From positions 1 through 64,000 of the forward strand of contig NZ_JANUGQ010000016.1 of NCBI RefSeq assembly GCF_024756275.1: 64,000 nucleotides of DNA, written 5' to 3'. Below are positions 17,350 through 25,941 of this stretch, piece after piece. The position numbers and the translations under genes were made by a program. The notes under the pieces were generated by a model that was given only the letters and a program-made list of their open reading frames with translations, did not search any database and was not told where the DNA came from. This DNA is from Streptomyces pyxinae (lineage in GTDB: Bacteria > Actinomycetota > Actinomycetes > Streptomycetales > Streptomycetaceae). Numbering within the stretch: the stretch's first letter is position 1; each line of letters starts with the position of its first letter.

Positions 17350-19086
17350 ATCAACGCGTCCAGTCCGTCAACGCCGCCGGCTGCAGCCGTAGAACTGCGC
17401 GGCATCACCAAGCGCTTCCCCGGTGTCGTCGCCAACCACGACATCGACATCACCGTCCGCAAGGGCACCGTCCACGCCCTGGTCGGCGAGAACGGGGCCG
17501 GCAAGTCGACCCTGATGAAGATCCTCTACGGCATGCAGAAGCCGGACGAGGGCACCATCACCGTCGACGGCACCCAGGTCACCTTCGCCAGCCCGGCCGA
17601 CGCCATCGCCACCGGCATCGGCATGGTCCACCAGCACTTCATGCTGGCCGACAACCTCACCGTGCTGGAGAACGTCGTCCTCGGCGGCGAGAAGCTGCAC
17701 GGCATCGGCTCCCGCGCCCGCAAGCGCATCCTGGAGATCTCGGAGGCGTACGGCCTCGGAGTCCGGCCGGACGCGCTGGTCGAGCAGCTCGGTGTGGCGG
17801 ACCGCCAGCGGGTGGAGATCCTCAAGGTCCTCTACCGCGGCGCCCGCACCCTGATCCTCGACGAGCCGACCGCGGTGCTGGTGCCGCAGGAGGTCGACGC
17901 GCTCTTCGACAACCTGCGGGAGCTCAAGGCCGAGGGCCTCACCGTCATCTTCATCTCGCACAAGCTGGGCGAGGTGCTCTCGGTCGCGGACGACATCACC
18001 GTCATCCGCCGGGGCACCACCGTCGGCACCGCCGACCCGCGCACCACCACGCCCAAGCAGCTGGCCGAGCTGATGGTCGGCAGCGAGCTGCCGTCGCCGG
18101 AGACCCGCGAGTCGACCGTCACCGGGGTGCCGATGCTCCAGGTCGCCGGGCTCCAGCTGAACGCGGTCGATCCGGACGGCGTGGTCCGCGAGGTGCTGGC
18201 GGGCATCGACTTCACCATCCACAAGGGTGAGGTCATGGGCATCGCCGGTGTGGAGGGCAACGGCCAGACCGAGCTGATCGAGGCCCTGATGGGCATGCGG
18301 GACCCGGACGGCGGTGTCATCAGCCTGGACGGCGCCGACATCTCGCACCTGCCCACCCGCAAGCGCCGCGAGGGCGGCCTCGGCTACATCCCCGAGGACC
18401 GGCACCGGCACGGCCTGCTGCTGGAGGCGCCGCTCTGGGAGAACCGTATCCTCGGCCATGTCACCCAGGCCCCGAACAGCAAGAAGGGCCTGCTCGACCC
18501 GAAGGCGGCCCGCCGCGACACCGAGCGGATCGTGCGCGAGTACGACGTGCGCACCCCGGGCATCGACGTCACCGCCGCCTCCCTCTCCGGCGGCAACCAG
18601 CAGAAACTGATCGTCGGCCGGGAGATGAGCCACGCGCCCAAGCTGCTGATCGCCGCCCACCCGACCCGTGGTGTGGACGTCGGCGCGCAGGCCCAGATCT
18701 GGGACCAGATCCGGGAGGCCCGCCGCGAGGGCCTGGCCGTGCTGCTGATCTCGGCCGACCTGGACGAGCTCATCGGCCTCTCCGACACCCTGCGGGTGAT
18801 GTACCGGGGCAGGCTGGTCGCGGACGCCGACCCCGCGACCATCACCCCCGAGGAGCTGGGCTCCGCCATGACCGGCGCCGCCACCGGCCACCTGGAGGCC
18901 ACCCCCGAGGAGCTGGCCGCCGCCAAGACCGCCGCGGACCAGCAGGCCACGGCGCCCGCCGGGACCGACGCGCCCGGCGGGACCGGAGAGTCCGACGCGT
19001 CCGCCGGTACCGGCGAGTCCGCCCCGACAGAGCACTCCGCGCGGCCCGAGCAGTCCGCGCGGCCCGAGAACGGTGAGAGCCGATGA
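17350..19086 (+). CDS. nucleoside ABC importer, ATP-binding protein (double ATPase)
   Basis: 578 aa. Two fused ABC ATPase domains, as in the BMP/ribose class of importers. Domain 1 has Walker A GENGAGKST (about residue 49), signature VADRQRVEILK and Walker B LILDEPTA. Domain 2 has a degenerate Walker A (GVEGNGQTE), signature LSGGNQQK and B-loop LLIAAHPTRG. The tail is Ala/Glu-rich. The first in-frame ATG (17515) lies after Walker A, and no ATG, GTG or TTG occurs in frame upstream. The best start is ATC 17350, with AAGGAG 8 nt before it, an exceptional start codon. Overlaps the first permease by 4 bases. Confidence 0.9.
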   Translation: MNASSPSTPPAAAVELRGITKRFPGVVANHDIDITVRKGTVHALVGENGAGKSTLMKILYGMQKPDEGTITVDGTQVTFASPADAIATGIGMVHQHFMLADNLTVLENVVLGGEKLHGIGSRARKRILEISEAYGLGVRPDALVEQLGVADRQRVEILKVLYRGARTLILDEPTAVLVPQEVDALFDNLRELKAEGLTVIFISHKLGEVLSVADDITVIRRGTTVGTADPRTTTPKQLAELMVGSELPSPETRESTVTGVPMLQVAGLQLNAVDPDGVVREVLAGIDFTIHKGEVMGIAGVEGNGQTELIEALMGMRDPDGGVISLDGADISHLPTRKRREGGLGYIPEDRHRHGLLLEAPLWENRILGHVTQAPNSKKGLLDPKAARRDTERIVREYDVRTPGIDVTAASLSGGNQQKLIVGREMSHAPKLLIAAHPTRGVDVGAQAQIWDQIREARREGLAVLLISADLDELIGLSDTLRVMYRGRLVADADPATITPEELGSAMTGAATGHLEATPEELAAAKTAADQQATAPAGTDAPGGTGESDASAGTGESAPTEHSARPEQSARPENGESR

Positions 19087-20192
19087 AGAAATTCGACAAG
19101 GACCGGCTCCTGCTGGGCCTGGCCGGCCCGGCGCTCGCGCTGGTGGTGGCGTTCCTGCTCACCTCGGTGGTGCTGCTGCTCTCCGGGCGCGACCCGGTGG
19201 AGCCGTACACCCTGATGTTCGAGAACGCCGAGTTCACCGACGTACAGGTACTGATCCTCAACCAGACCGGTACGTACTACCTCGCCGCGCTCGCCGTCGC
19301 CATCGGGTTCCGGATGAACCTGTTCAACATCGGTGTGGACGGCCAGTACCGCCTCGCGGCGATGCTCGCCGCCGTCGTCGGCGCCTCGATCGAGCTGCCG
19401 GGGCCGCTGCACATCCTGCTGATCGTGCTCGTCGCCATGCTGGTCGGCGCCCTCTGGTCCGGCATCGCCGGCTTCCTGAAGACGACCCGCGGCGTCAGCG
19501 AGGTCGTCTCCACGATCATGCTCAACTCCATCGCGACCAGCCTGATCGCCTGGCTGATCCTGCCCGCCAACCTCGGTGTGCAGCCTGCCGGCTCCAACGA
19601 CCTCACCACCGGTGAGATCGCCGAGTCCGGCTGGATGCCCGGCCTGGACGTCGAGGGCGGCTCCATCTACGGCTTCACCCTGATCGCCTTCGCGCTGGGC
19701 GTCGTCTACTGGTTCGTGCTCAACCGCACCCGCTTCGGCTTCGACCTGCGCGCCACCGGCGAGAGCGAGTCGGCCGCCCAGGCGAGCGGCGTGGACGCCA
19801 AGAGGATGGTGCTCACCGCCATGCTGATCTCCGGCGCGGTGGCCGGCCTCTCCGGCATGCCGCTGCTGCTCGGCCAGACCCACACGTACAGCCTCAGCTT
19901 CCCGGTCGGCGTCGGCTTCACGGGCATCACCATCGCCCTGCTGGGCCGCAACAACCCGGTCGGCATCTTCTTCGCCGCCCTGCTGATCTCCTTCCTGGAG
20001 AAGACGTCCGCCTCGCTGGACCAGTACGGCTACGAGAAGGAGATCGCCACGATCATGCAGGGCCTGATCGTGATCTCCGTCGTCGTCTCGTACGAACTCG
20101 TCCGCCAGTACGGGCTCCGCCGGCAGCAGCAGAAGGTCGGCGAGGAGCTTGCCGCCCAGGCCCGTAAGAACAAGGAGGAAGTGGCGGCATGA
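19083..20192 (+). CDS. nucleoside ABC importer permease 1
   Basis: 369 aa, about 8-10 transmembrane helices. BPD_transp_2 family: segments ALAVAIGFRMNLFNIGVDGQ and GVSEVVSTIMLNSIA are the conserved pore and ATPase-contact regions of ribose/nucleoside permeases, and GFDLRATGESESAAQASGV is the coupling loop. Charged C-terminus (KVGEELAAQARKNKEE). Starts ATGA within the ATPase stop codon and overlaps the second permease the same way, so it is tightly coupled. Confidence 0.93.
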   Translation: MKKFDKDRLLLGLAGPALALVVAFLLTSVVLLLSGRDPVEPYTLMFENAEFTDVQVLILNQTGTYYLAALAVAIGFRMNLFNIGVDGQYRLAAMLAAVVGASIELPGPLHILLIVLVAMLVGALWSGIAGFLKTTRGVSEVVSTIMLNSIATSLIAWLILPANLGVQPAGSNDLTTGEIAESGWMPGLDVEGGSIYGFTLIAFALGVVYWFVLNRTRFGFDLRATGESESAAQASGVDAKRMVLTAMLISGAVAGLSGMPLLLGQTHTYSLSFPVGVGFTGITIALLGRNNPVGIFFAALLISFLEKTSASLDQYGYEKEIATIMQGLIVISVVVSYELVRQYGLRRQQQKVGEELAAQARKNKEEVAA

Positions 20193-21460
20193 GCGAGTCC
20201 ACGAGCACCGTCTCGATGACGAGTACCGCCCCCGTCAAGGGCGGCGGGCGCCAGAAGCTGTCGCTGCCCGTCATCCTGCTGATCGTCGCGGGCGGCCTGG
20301 CGCTGTTCTCGCTGGTCCGGGTGATCAGCGGCGCCAACGACCTGACCTCGGTCGGCCAGGTCTCCGGCGCCCTCCAGCTCGCCGTGCCGATCGGCCTCGC
20401 CGGGCTCGGCGGCCTCTGGGCCGAGCGGGCCGGCGTGGTCAACATCGGCCTTGAGGGCATGATGATCCTCGGCACCTGGTTCGGTGCCTGGGCCGGCTAT
20501 CAGTGGGGCCCGTGGGCCGGTGTGCTGCTGGGCATCATCGGCGGCGCCCTCGGCGGCCTGCTGCACGCGGTCATCACGGTCACCTTCAACGTGAACCACA
20601 TCGTCTCCGGTGTGGCGATCAACATCCTGGCCGTCGGCGTCACCCGCTACCTGTCGAACTTCACCTTCGACAAGGCGGAGGGCGGCTCCTCCCGGCAGTC
20701 CCCGCGGATCGACCAGATCACCGACATCACCGTGCCCGGACTCTCCGGCGGACTGGCGGACCTCCAGGCCAGACACTGGTTCTTCGTCTCCGACCTGGCG
20801 GGCGTCCTCGGCGGCCTGGTCACCCACCTGTCGCTGCTCACCGTGGTGGCGATCCTGCTGGTCCCCGGCACCTGGTGGGTCCTCTGGCGGACCGCCTTCG
20901 GCCTGCGACTGCGCTCCTGCGGCGAGAACCCGGTCGCGGCCGAGTCGCTGGGTGTCAACGTCTACAAGTACAAGTACATCGCCGTGGTGATCTCCGGTGG
21001 TCTCGCCGGTCTCGCCGGTGCCTTCCTCGCCATCGTCTCCACCGGCATCTACCAGGAGGGCCAGACCGGCGGCCGGGGCTACATCGGCCTCGCCGCGATG
21101 ATCTTCGGCAACTGGATGCCCGGCGGGATGGCGCTCGGCGCCGGTCTCTTCGGCTTCACCGACGGCCTGAAGCTGCGCGGTGGCGCGGAGAACGTCCACG
21201 CCATGCTGCTGCTGGTCGCCCTGCTGCTGGTGCTGCTGGTCGCCTGGCACCTGTACAAGAAGCGGTACGTCGCCGCGGTGGTCTCCGCCGCCGTCGCCGC
21301 GCTGCTCTTCGTCTGGTACGCCATGACCGACGCGCTGCCCAGCCAGTTCGTGGACGCCGCGCCGTATGTCACCACCCTGCTGGTGCTGGCGCTCTCCGCG
21401 CAGCGGCTGCGGATGCCCAAGGCCGACGGCCTGCCGTACAAGAAGGGCCAGGGCAAGTGA
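20189..21460 (+). CDS. nucleoside ABC importer permease 2
   Basis: 423 aa, about 10 transmembrane helices, same BPD_transp_2 superfamily. Seen: GGLWAERAGVVNIGLEGMMILG, FNVNHIVSGVAINILAVGVTRYL and the coupling loop FGLRLRSCGENPVAAESLGVNVYKYK. Compared with permease 1 it has an N-terminal hydrophilic extension (about 30 residues) and two extra C-terminal helices. Its last codons overlap the cdd start (GTGA). Confidence 0.93.
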   Translation: MSESTSTVSMTSTAPVKGGGRQKLSLPVILLIVAGGLALFSLVRVISGANDLTSVGQVSGALQLAVPIGLAGLGGLWAERAGVVNIGLEGMMILGTWFGAWAGYQWGPWAGVLLGIIGGALGGLLHAVITVTFNVNHIVSGVAINILAVGVTRYLSNFTFDKAEGGSSRQSPRIDQITDITVPGLSGGLADLQARHWFFVSDLAGVLGGLVTHLSLLTVVAILLVPGTWWVLWRTAFGLRLRSCGENPVAAESLGVNVYKYKYIAVVISGGLAGLAGAFLAIVSTGIYQEGQTGGRGYIGLAAMIFGNWMPGGMALGAGLFGFTDGLKLRGGAENVHAMLLLVALLLVLLVAWHLYKKRYVAAVVSAAVAALLFVWYAMTDALPSQFVDAAPYVTTLLVLALSAQRLRMPKADGLPYKKGQGK

Positions 21461-21864
21461 CCCCGCCCGCCGTCGCCGCCGCCTTCGACTGGGCGGCCCT
21501 CCGGTCGGCCGCGCGGGACGCCATGTCCCACGCGTACGCCCCGTACTCGGGCTACCCGGTCGGCGCGGCAGCCGTGGCCGACGACGGCCGCACGGTCACC
21601 GGCTGCAACGTCGAGAACGCCTCGTACGGCCTCGGGCTCTGCGCCGAGTGCGGGCTGGTCTCCCAGCTCCAGGCCACCGGCGGCGGCCGGCTCACCCACT
21701 TCGTGTGCGTGGACGGCAAGGGCCAGGTCCTGGTCCCCTGCGGCCGGTGCCGGCAACTGCTGTACGAGTTCGGCGGCGACGGGCTCCTCCTGGAGACCCC
21801 GGCCGGTGTGATCACCCTCGCCGAGATGTTCCCCCAGGCGTTCGGTCCCGAGCACCTCGCCTGA
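21457..21864 (+). CDS. cdd: cytidine deaminase
   Basis: 135 aa from GTG 21457, which overlaps the permease stop. Hydrolytically deaminates cytidine and deoxycytidine to uridine and deoxyuridine. Zinc-site motifs are complete: CAECGLVSQL (Cys ligand and catalytic Glu of the C-A-E motif) and PCGRCRQLL (two Cys ligands), with substrate-binding NVENASYG. Length is normal for the homotetrameric class. Translational coupling to the importer links salvage to uptake. Confidence 0.95.
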   Translation: MTPPAVAAAFDWAALRSAARDAMSHAYAPYSGYPVGAAAVADDGRTVTGCNVENASYGLGLCAECGLVSQLQATGGGRLTHFVCVDGKGQVLVPCGRCRQLLYEFGGDGLLLETPAGVITLAEMFPQAFGPEHLA

Positions 21865-21950
21865 CCCCGGCCGGATGCCCGACCCCGGCCGGATGCCTGA
21901 CCCCGGCCGGGCGGCTGACCCCGGCCGGGCGGCTGACCCCGGCCGGGCGG
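21861..21950. repeat. five 18-bp tandem repeats
   Basis: Units of the form CTGACCCCGGCCGGGCGG; the last three are identical and the first two differ at a few bases. The first unit includes the cdd stop codon. The array ends directly at the terminator hairpin. Confidence 0.9.
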
Positions 21951-21951
21951 C

Positions 21952-21990
21952 GTGACGACCCTTCCGCTCCCCTCGCGGAAGGGTCGTCAC
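21952..21990 (+). terminator. terminator of the ABC-cdd operon
   Basis: A 16-bp perfect stem GTGACGACCCTTCCGC / GCGGAAGGGTCGTCAC with a 7-nt loop, located right after the 18-bp repeats. Confidence 0.85.
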
Positions 21991-22011
21991 GCTCCCGTTC
22001 CCCCCGACTCT

Positions 22012-22026
22012 CTATGCGCGTAGAGT
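22012..22026 (+). promoter_or_regulatory. deoA operator and -10 element
   Basis: CTATGCGCGTAG (22012-22023), one mismatch from the shared palindrome, merges with a -10 hexamer TAGAGT (22021-22026). An operator overlapping the -10 fits repression by occlusion. Transcription would start near 22033. Confidence 0.7.
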
Positions 22027-22200
22027 CCCCTCGTGGACGCCGTGAGTGCCTCACCGGGTGTCGTCCGGACGTACCAGCAGGTGTCGTCCGCGCACACCGA
22101 GGCACCCGCGACGCGCGACCTCCGAGCTCCACCCCGGAGCCCCCCGGGGGCTCCACCGAGCCCCACCCGAGTCCCACCCGCTGGAAGGAACCACCGAGCC

Positions 22201-23478
22201 ATGGACGCGATTTCCGTCATCCGCACCAAGCGGGACCGGGGCGAGCTGAGCCCCGAGCAGATCGACTGGATCATCGACGCCTACACCCGCGGTGAGGTGG
22301 CCGACGAGCAGATGTCCGCGCTGGCCATGGCGATCCTGCTCAACGGCATGAACCGCACCGAGATCGCCCGCTGGACCGCCGCCATGATCGCCTCGGGCGA
22401 GCGGATGGACTTCTCCTCGCTCTCCCGGCCGACCGCCGACAAGCACTCCACCGGTGGCGTCGGCGACAAGATCACCCTGCCGCTCGCCCCGCTCGTCGCC
22501 GCCTGCGGTGCCGCCGTCCCGCAGCTCTCCGGCCGGGGCCTCGGCCACACCGGCGGCACCCTGGACAAGCTGGAGTCCATCCCCGGCTGGCGGGCCCTGC
22601 TCTCCAACGAGGAGATGCTGAACGTCCTCGACACCACCGGCGCCGTCATCTGCGCGGCCGGCGACGGACTGGCCCCCGCCGACAAGAAGCTGTACGCCCT
22701 CCGGGACGTCACCGGCACGGTCGAGGCCATCCCGCTGATCGCCAGCTCGATCATGTCCAAGAAGATCGCGGAGGGCACCGGCTCCCTGGTGCTGGACGTC
22801 AAGGTCGGCTCCGGCGCCTTCATGAAGACCATCGAGGACGCCCGCGAGCTGGCCTCCACCATGGTGGCACTCGGCACCGACAGCGGCGTGAAGACGGTCG
22901 CCCTGCTCACCGACATGGCCACCCCGCTGGGCCTCACCGCGGGCAACGCCCTGGAGGTCCGGGAGTCCGTCGAGGTGCTGGCGGGCGGCGGCCCGGCGGA
23001 CGTGGTCGAGCTGACCCTGGCGCTGGCCCGCGAGATGCTGGACGCGGCCGGGCTCAAGGACGCCGACCCGGCCAAGGCCCTGGCCGACGGCTCCGCCATG
23101 GACGTCTGGCGCCGGATGATCGCCGCCCAGGGCGGTGACCCGGACGCCACGCTGCCGGTCGCCCGGGAGCAGCACGTCGTCACCGCGCCCGCCTCGGGCG
23201 TGCTCACCCGGCTGGACGCGTACGGCGTCGGCGTCGCCGCCTGGCGCCTCGGCGCCGGCCGCGCCCGCAAGGAGGACCCGGTGCAGGCCGGCGCCGGTGT
23301 GGAACTGCACGCCAAGCCGGGCGACACCGTGACGGCCGGCCAGCCGCTGCTGACGCTGCACACGGACACCCCGGAGAAGTTCGACTACGCCCTGAAGTCC
23401 CTGGAGGGCGCCTACGACGTGGCCCCGGCCGGCACCGCCGCCGAGACCCGCCCCGTGGTGCTGGAACGTATCGCCTGA
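22201..23478 (+). CDS. deoA: thymidine phosphorylase
   Basis: 425 aa from ATG 22201, with GGAAGGA 9 nt upstream. Reversible phosphorolysis of thymidine or deoxyuridine to base plus deoxyribose 1-phosphate. N-terminal helical domain (IRTKRDRGELSPEQIDWIID), phosphate-binding DKHSTGGVGDKITLPLAP, family signature SGRGLGHTGGTLDKLESIPG, then KKIAEGTGSLVLDVKVGSGAFMK, and the C-terminal domain with the barrel-sandwich fold. Complete. It has its own promoter and operator and a terminator on each side. It acts after cytidine deaminase in pyrimidine salvage. Confidence 0.95.
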   Translation: MDAISVIRTKRDRGELSPEQIDWIIDAYTRGEVADEQMSALAMAILLNGMNRTEIARWTAAMIASGERMDFSSLSRPTADKHSTGGVGDKITLPLAPLVAACGAAVPQLSGRGLGHTGGTLDKLESIPGWRALLSNEEMLNVLDTTGAVICAAGDGLAPADKKLYALRDVTGTVEAIPLIASSIMSKKIAEGTGSLVLDVKVGSGAFMKTIEDARELASTMVALGTDSGVKTVALLTDMATPLGLTAGNALEVRESVEVLAGGGPADVVELTLALAREMLDAAGLKDADPAKALADGSAMDVWRRMIAAQGGDPDATLPVAREQHVVTAPASGVLTRLDAYGVGVAAWRLGAGRARKEDPVQAGAGVELHAKPGDTVTAGQPLLTLHTDTPEKFDYALKSLEGAYDVAPAGTAAETRPVVLERIA

Positions 23479-23522
23479 CCTGCGGATTTCCGCTGTAGCG
23501 GCTCCTCTCCCCTCTTTCGGGT

Positions 23523-23556
23523 GAACGGGACCGGTGGACCGCCACCGGTCCCGTTC
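23523..23556 (+). terminator. terminator of deoA
   Basis: A 15-bp perfect stem GAACGGGACCGGTGG / CCACCGGTCCCGTTC with tetraloop ACCG, 45 bp past the stop. Confidence 0.85.
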
Positions 23557-23597
23557 GGCATGCTGGGATCGGTGCCGTACCGATAGAGGAGACCGCC

Positions 23598-24194
23598 ATG
23601 AGCGCACTCACCGTCGATCACTCGGCCAGCGGCCAGGAGTGGGACGACCTCGTCCGGCTCTGGGAGGAGACGGACTGGCCCGAGGGCTGCAAGGTGGAGA
23701 TCATCGAGGGGATCATCACCGTGGCACCACCGCCCGCCTACAACCACGCCCGAATCGTTGCCTGCATGAACCGGTACCTTGTTCCCCTCCTTAAAGAGGG
23801 GTGGGATCTTCACCAGACGGTCGGCATCGCAGTGGTAGCGCGGGGCGGCTACTACATTCCAGATCTGATCGTCATCCCGGATGCCGCACTGGAGGGAGCC
23901 GGAGAGGACGGAGAGGACTACGCCCCCGCGTCAGTCGCTGAACTGGTTGTCGAGGTCACATCGCCGTCCAACGCCAAGCAGGACCGGGTTGAGAAAGCGT
24001 CCGGCTACGCGCGATCCGGGGTGCCGCTGTATCTGCTGATCGACGCTCACGCCCGGAGCGGTCCCACTGTGACCCTGTATGGGCAACCCAAGGGCGGGCT
24101 CTACCAAGTCCTGGAGACGGGCAAGTTCGGCGACCCGATCACCCTGCCTGAGCCCTTTTCGCTGACCATCGACACAGGGCAATTTCCCACCTGA
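23598..24194 (+). CDS. Uma2-family (DUF820) PD-(D/E)XK nuclease-like protein
   Basis: 198 aa from ATG 23598, with AGGAG 10 nt upstream. The Uma2 fold is recognisable: EGCKVEIIEGIITVAPPP, then YYIPDLIVIPDA (active-site Asp), LVVEVTSPSNAKQDRVEKASGYARSGVPLYLLID (Glu of the nuclease core and the following family block), and a C-terminal strand TVTLYGQPKGGLY. This family is widely expanded in actinobacteria and cyanobacteria. Nuclease activity is predicted from the fold only and the role is unknown. The gene uses slightly lower GC than its neighbours. Confidence 0.88.
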   Translation: MSALTVDHSASGQEWDDLVRLWEETDWPEGCKVEIIEGIITVAPPPAYNHARIVACMNRYLVPLLKEGWDLHQTVGIAVVARGGYYIPDLIVIPDAALEGAGEDGEDYAPASVAELVVEVTSPSNAKQDRVEKASGYARSGVPLYLLIDAHARSGPTVTLYGQPKGGLYQVLETGKFGDPITLPEPFSLTIDTGQFPT

Positions 24195-24253
24195 TGCATC
24201 GCGATGCGCTCTTGACCCGATGAATTCCGGGCGCCCCGTCGGTCTGTCGTCGT

Positions 24254-24664
24254 GTGGTGGCTGCCCCGGGATCCGAAGCGTTCGTCGTTGGCCGGCTCGG
24301 ACCGGCCGACGTGCCCGTGCTGTGCGCCCGGCTGGGCCGGTGGCTCGACGGGGTGGCGGCCGGCGGCGAGGTGGTCTGCGACCTGAGCGGCCTGGTCGCG
24401 CCGGGGCTCGCCGCCGTGGACGCCGTGGCCCGGCTCGCGCTCACCGCCGGGCGGCGCGGGCACCGGCTGGTGGTCCGGGGAGCCGGGCCCGAGCTGCGGG
24501 CGCTGCTGGCACTGGCCGGGCTGGCCGACCGGTTCGCGGAGCCGGGGCAGCCTGAGCCGGAACAGCCGGGGCCGGAGCGGCCGGGGCGGCGGGGCGTCCG
24601 GCCCCCGGACCCGCTCAGCCCTCCAGCCGCTCCGGGAGGCCGAACAGCGGGAACCAGCGCTTGA
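24254..24664 (+). CDS. STAS-domain protein (anti-sigma-factor-antagonist-like)
   Basis: 136 aa from GTG 24254 (GTG 24257 is equally possible). Residues 10-95 resemble a STAS domain: AFVVGRLGPADVPVLCARLGRWL, then VVCDLSGLVAPGLAAVDAVARLALTAGRRGHRLVVRGAGPELRALLALAGLADRF. The usual phosphorylatable Ser of the D-(L/V)-S motif is in CDLSGL. The Pro/Glu-rich tail overlaps the convergent sigma-factor gene by 50 bp. The role could be partner switching with an anti-sigma factor or transporter regulation; no partner gene is adjacent. Confidence 0.6.
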   Translation: MVAAPGSEAFVVGRLGPADVPVLCARLGRWLDGVAAGGEVVCDLSGLVAPGLAAVDAVARLALTAGRRGHRLVVRGAGPELRALLALAGLADRFAEPGQPEPEQPGPERPGRRGVRPPDPLSPPAAPGGRTAGTSA

Positions 24665-25589
24665 CGTCCAGGAACGACGTGATCCCGCAGACCTTGCCGG
24701 CCGTGATTTCGATGGTCATCAGCGCCCAGGGGGCGAACCCGCCCGCCGGGTCCGGGTGGTAGTGCGCGAAGGCCGGGGTGCCGTTGGCCACCGTCGCCAC
24801 CAGCCGCGAGCCCCGGCAGACCGAGCCGACGCCCAGCAGCCAGCCCACGATGTCCTCGTGGCCGCGCAGCCAGAGGTCGTAGGGCGGCATGGAGAGGGTG
24901 GCGTCCTCGTGGAGCAGGGCGGTGAGCGCCGCCATGTCGTACCCCTCGAACGCGGCCACATACCGCTCAAGCAGCTTGCGCTGCTCCTCGTCCAGCGGGT
25001 CGGCCGCGTCGGTCTTCGCCGGGTCCTGCTCGGCCAGGGTGGCCCGGGCCCGCTGAAGGGCGCTGTTCACCGAGGCGACCGTGGTGTCCAGCAGCTCGGC
25101 CACCTCGCTCGCCCGCCAGGCCAGGACCTCGCGCAGAATGAGCACCGCCCGCTGCTTGGGCGGCAGATGCTGGAGCGCGGCGACGAACGCCAGCCGCACC
25201 GACTCCCGGGCGACCGCCGTCTCCGCCGGGTCGGCCACCGAGGGCAGCACCCGCCCGTCCGGCACCGGCTCCAGCCAGGTCACCTCGGGCCGGGTGGTCA
25301 GCTGGGCCTGGGCGACCGGGGTCGGGGCGGACAGGTCCATCGGCCGGGCCCGGCGGTTGCCCGCGCTGAGCGCGTCCAGACAGACATTGGTGGCGATCCG
25401 GTAGAGCCAGGACCGCAGCGAGGAGCGGCCCTCGAACCGGTCCAGGCTCCGCCAGGCCCGCACCATGGTGTCCTGGACGGCGTCCTCCGCCTCGAACGCC
25501 GAGCCCAGCATGCGGTAGCAGTAGCCGGTCAGCTCGGTCCGGTACTCCTCCAGCCGGGAATCGAGGTCCGGCACCGCCACATCGGCCAT
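24615..25589 (-). CDS. sigma factor with C-terminal SnoaL-like domain (SigG/SigJ-type ECF)
   Basis: 324 aa, start chosen at ATG 25589 (MADVAVPDLDS); 25 further in-frame codons upstream look non-conserved. Region 2: LTGYCYRMLGSAFEAEDAVQDTMVRAWRSLDRFEGRSSLRSWLYRIATNVCLD. Region 4: LQHLPPKQRAVLILREVLAWRASEVAELLDTTVASVNSALQRARATL. A C-terminal SnoaL-like domain (about 195-320, LLERYVAAFEGYDMAALTALLHEDATLSMPPY) is the built-in regulatory module of this ECF group, which usually has no separate anti-sigma factor. Converges with and overlaps the STAS gene. Confidence 0.9.
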   Translation of the reverse strand: MADVAVPDLDSRLEEYRTELTGYCYRMLGSAFEAEDAVQDTMVRAWRSLDRFEGRSSLRSWLYRIATNVCLDALSAGNRRARPMDLSAPTPVAQAQLTTRPEVTWLEPVPDGRVLPSVADPAETAVARESVRLAFVAALQHLPPKQRAVLILREVLAWRASEVAELLDTTVASVNSALQRARATLAEQDPAKTDAADPLDEEQRKLLERYVAAFEGYDMAALTALLHEDATLSMPPYDLWLRGHEDIVGWLLGVGSVCRGSRLVATVANGTPAFAHYHPDPAGGFAPWALMTIEITAGKVCGITSFLDVKRWFPLFGLPERLEG

Positions 25590-25941
25590 CACGTCCACCC
25601 CAGTCGCGTGGGACGCGCGCGTCGCGCACGTTCTCCTTCGGACGCTACCCGAGGCCACTGACACCCCGCCCGTCGTTCACCGTTTCCGGACGGCGGCCGG
25701 ACCGGGCCGGGACCGGGCCCGGGGTGCGGCGAGCCCCGGGACCCGGGACCCGGCGGCAGGCATGTCCGTACCCGGCGGACATGCCCGTACGACGAACCCG
25801 TACGGCGAACCCGTACGACGAAAAGGGCCGGGGGCCGGGGCGCCGCACTGGCGCCCCGGCCCCCGGCCCCCGGCCTTCGACTCCGGCCCCCGGCCGTCAC
25901 CGGCCCGGCCGCTCCGCCGGATGCCCGGCCCGGGAGGCGGC

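Larger units (their letters stand above)
21865..22200. other. cdd-deoA intergenic region
   Basis: 336 bp: the tandem repeat array, a perfect 16-bp terminator, then the operator/promoter of deoA and a transcribed leader of about 165 nt. An in-frame GTG at 22033 would add 56 residues to DeoA, but the family N-terminus begins at 22201. Confidence 0.65.

Noticed and set aside
17515..19086. ATG 17515 as start of the ABC ATPase
   Set aside because: It lies after the first Walker A motif and would give a broken ATPase; the coding signal extends to 17350.
22033..22200. In-frame GTG 6 nt after TAGAGT, giving DeoA 56 extra residues
   Set aside because: The extra residues are Pro/Arg/Ser-rich and unlike the family. 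ATG 22201 has a good ribosome site and the expected N-terminus. GTG 22033 probably just marks the transcription start.
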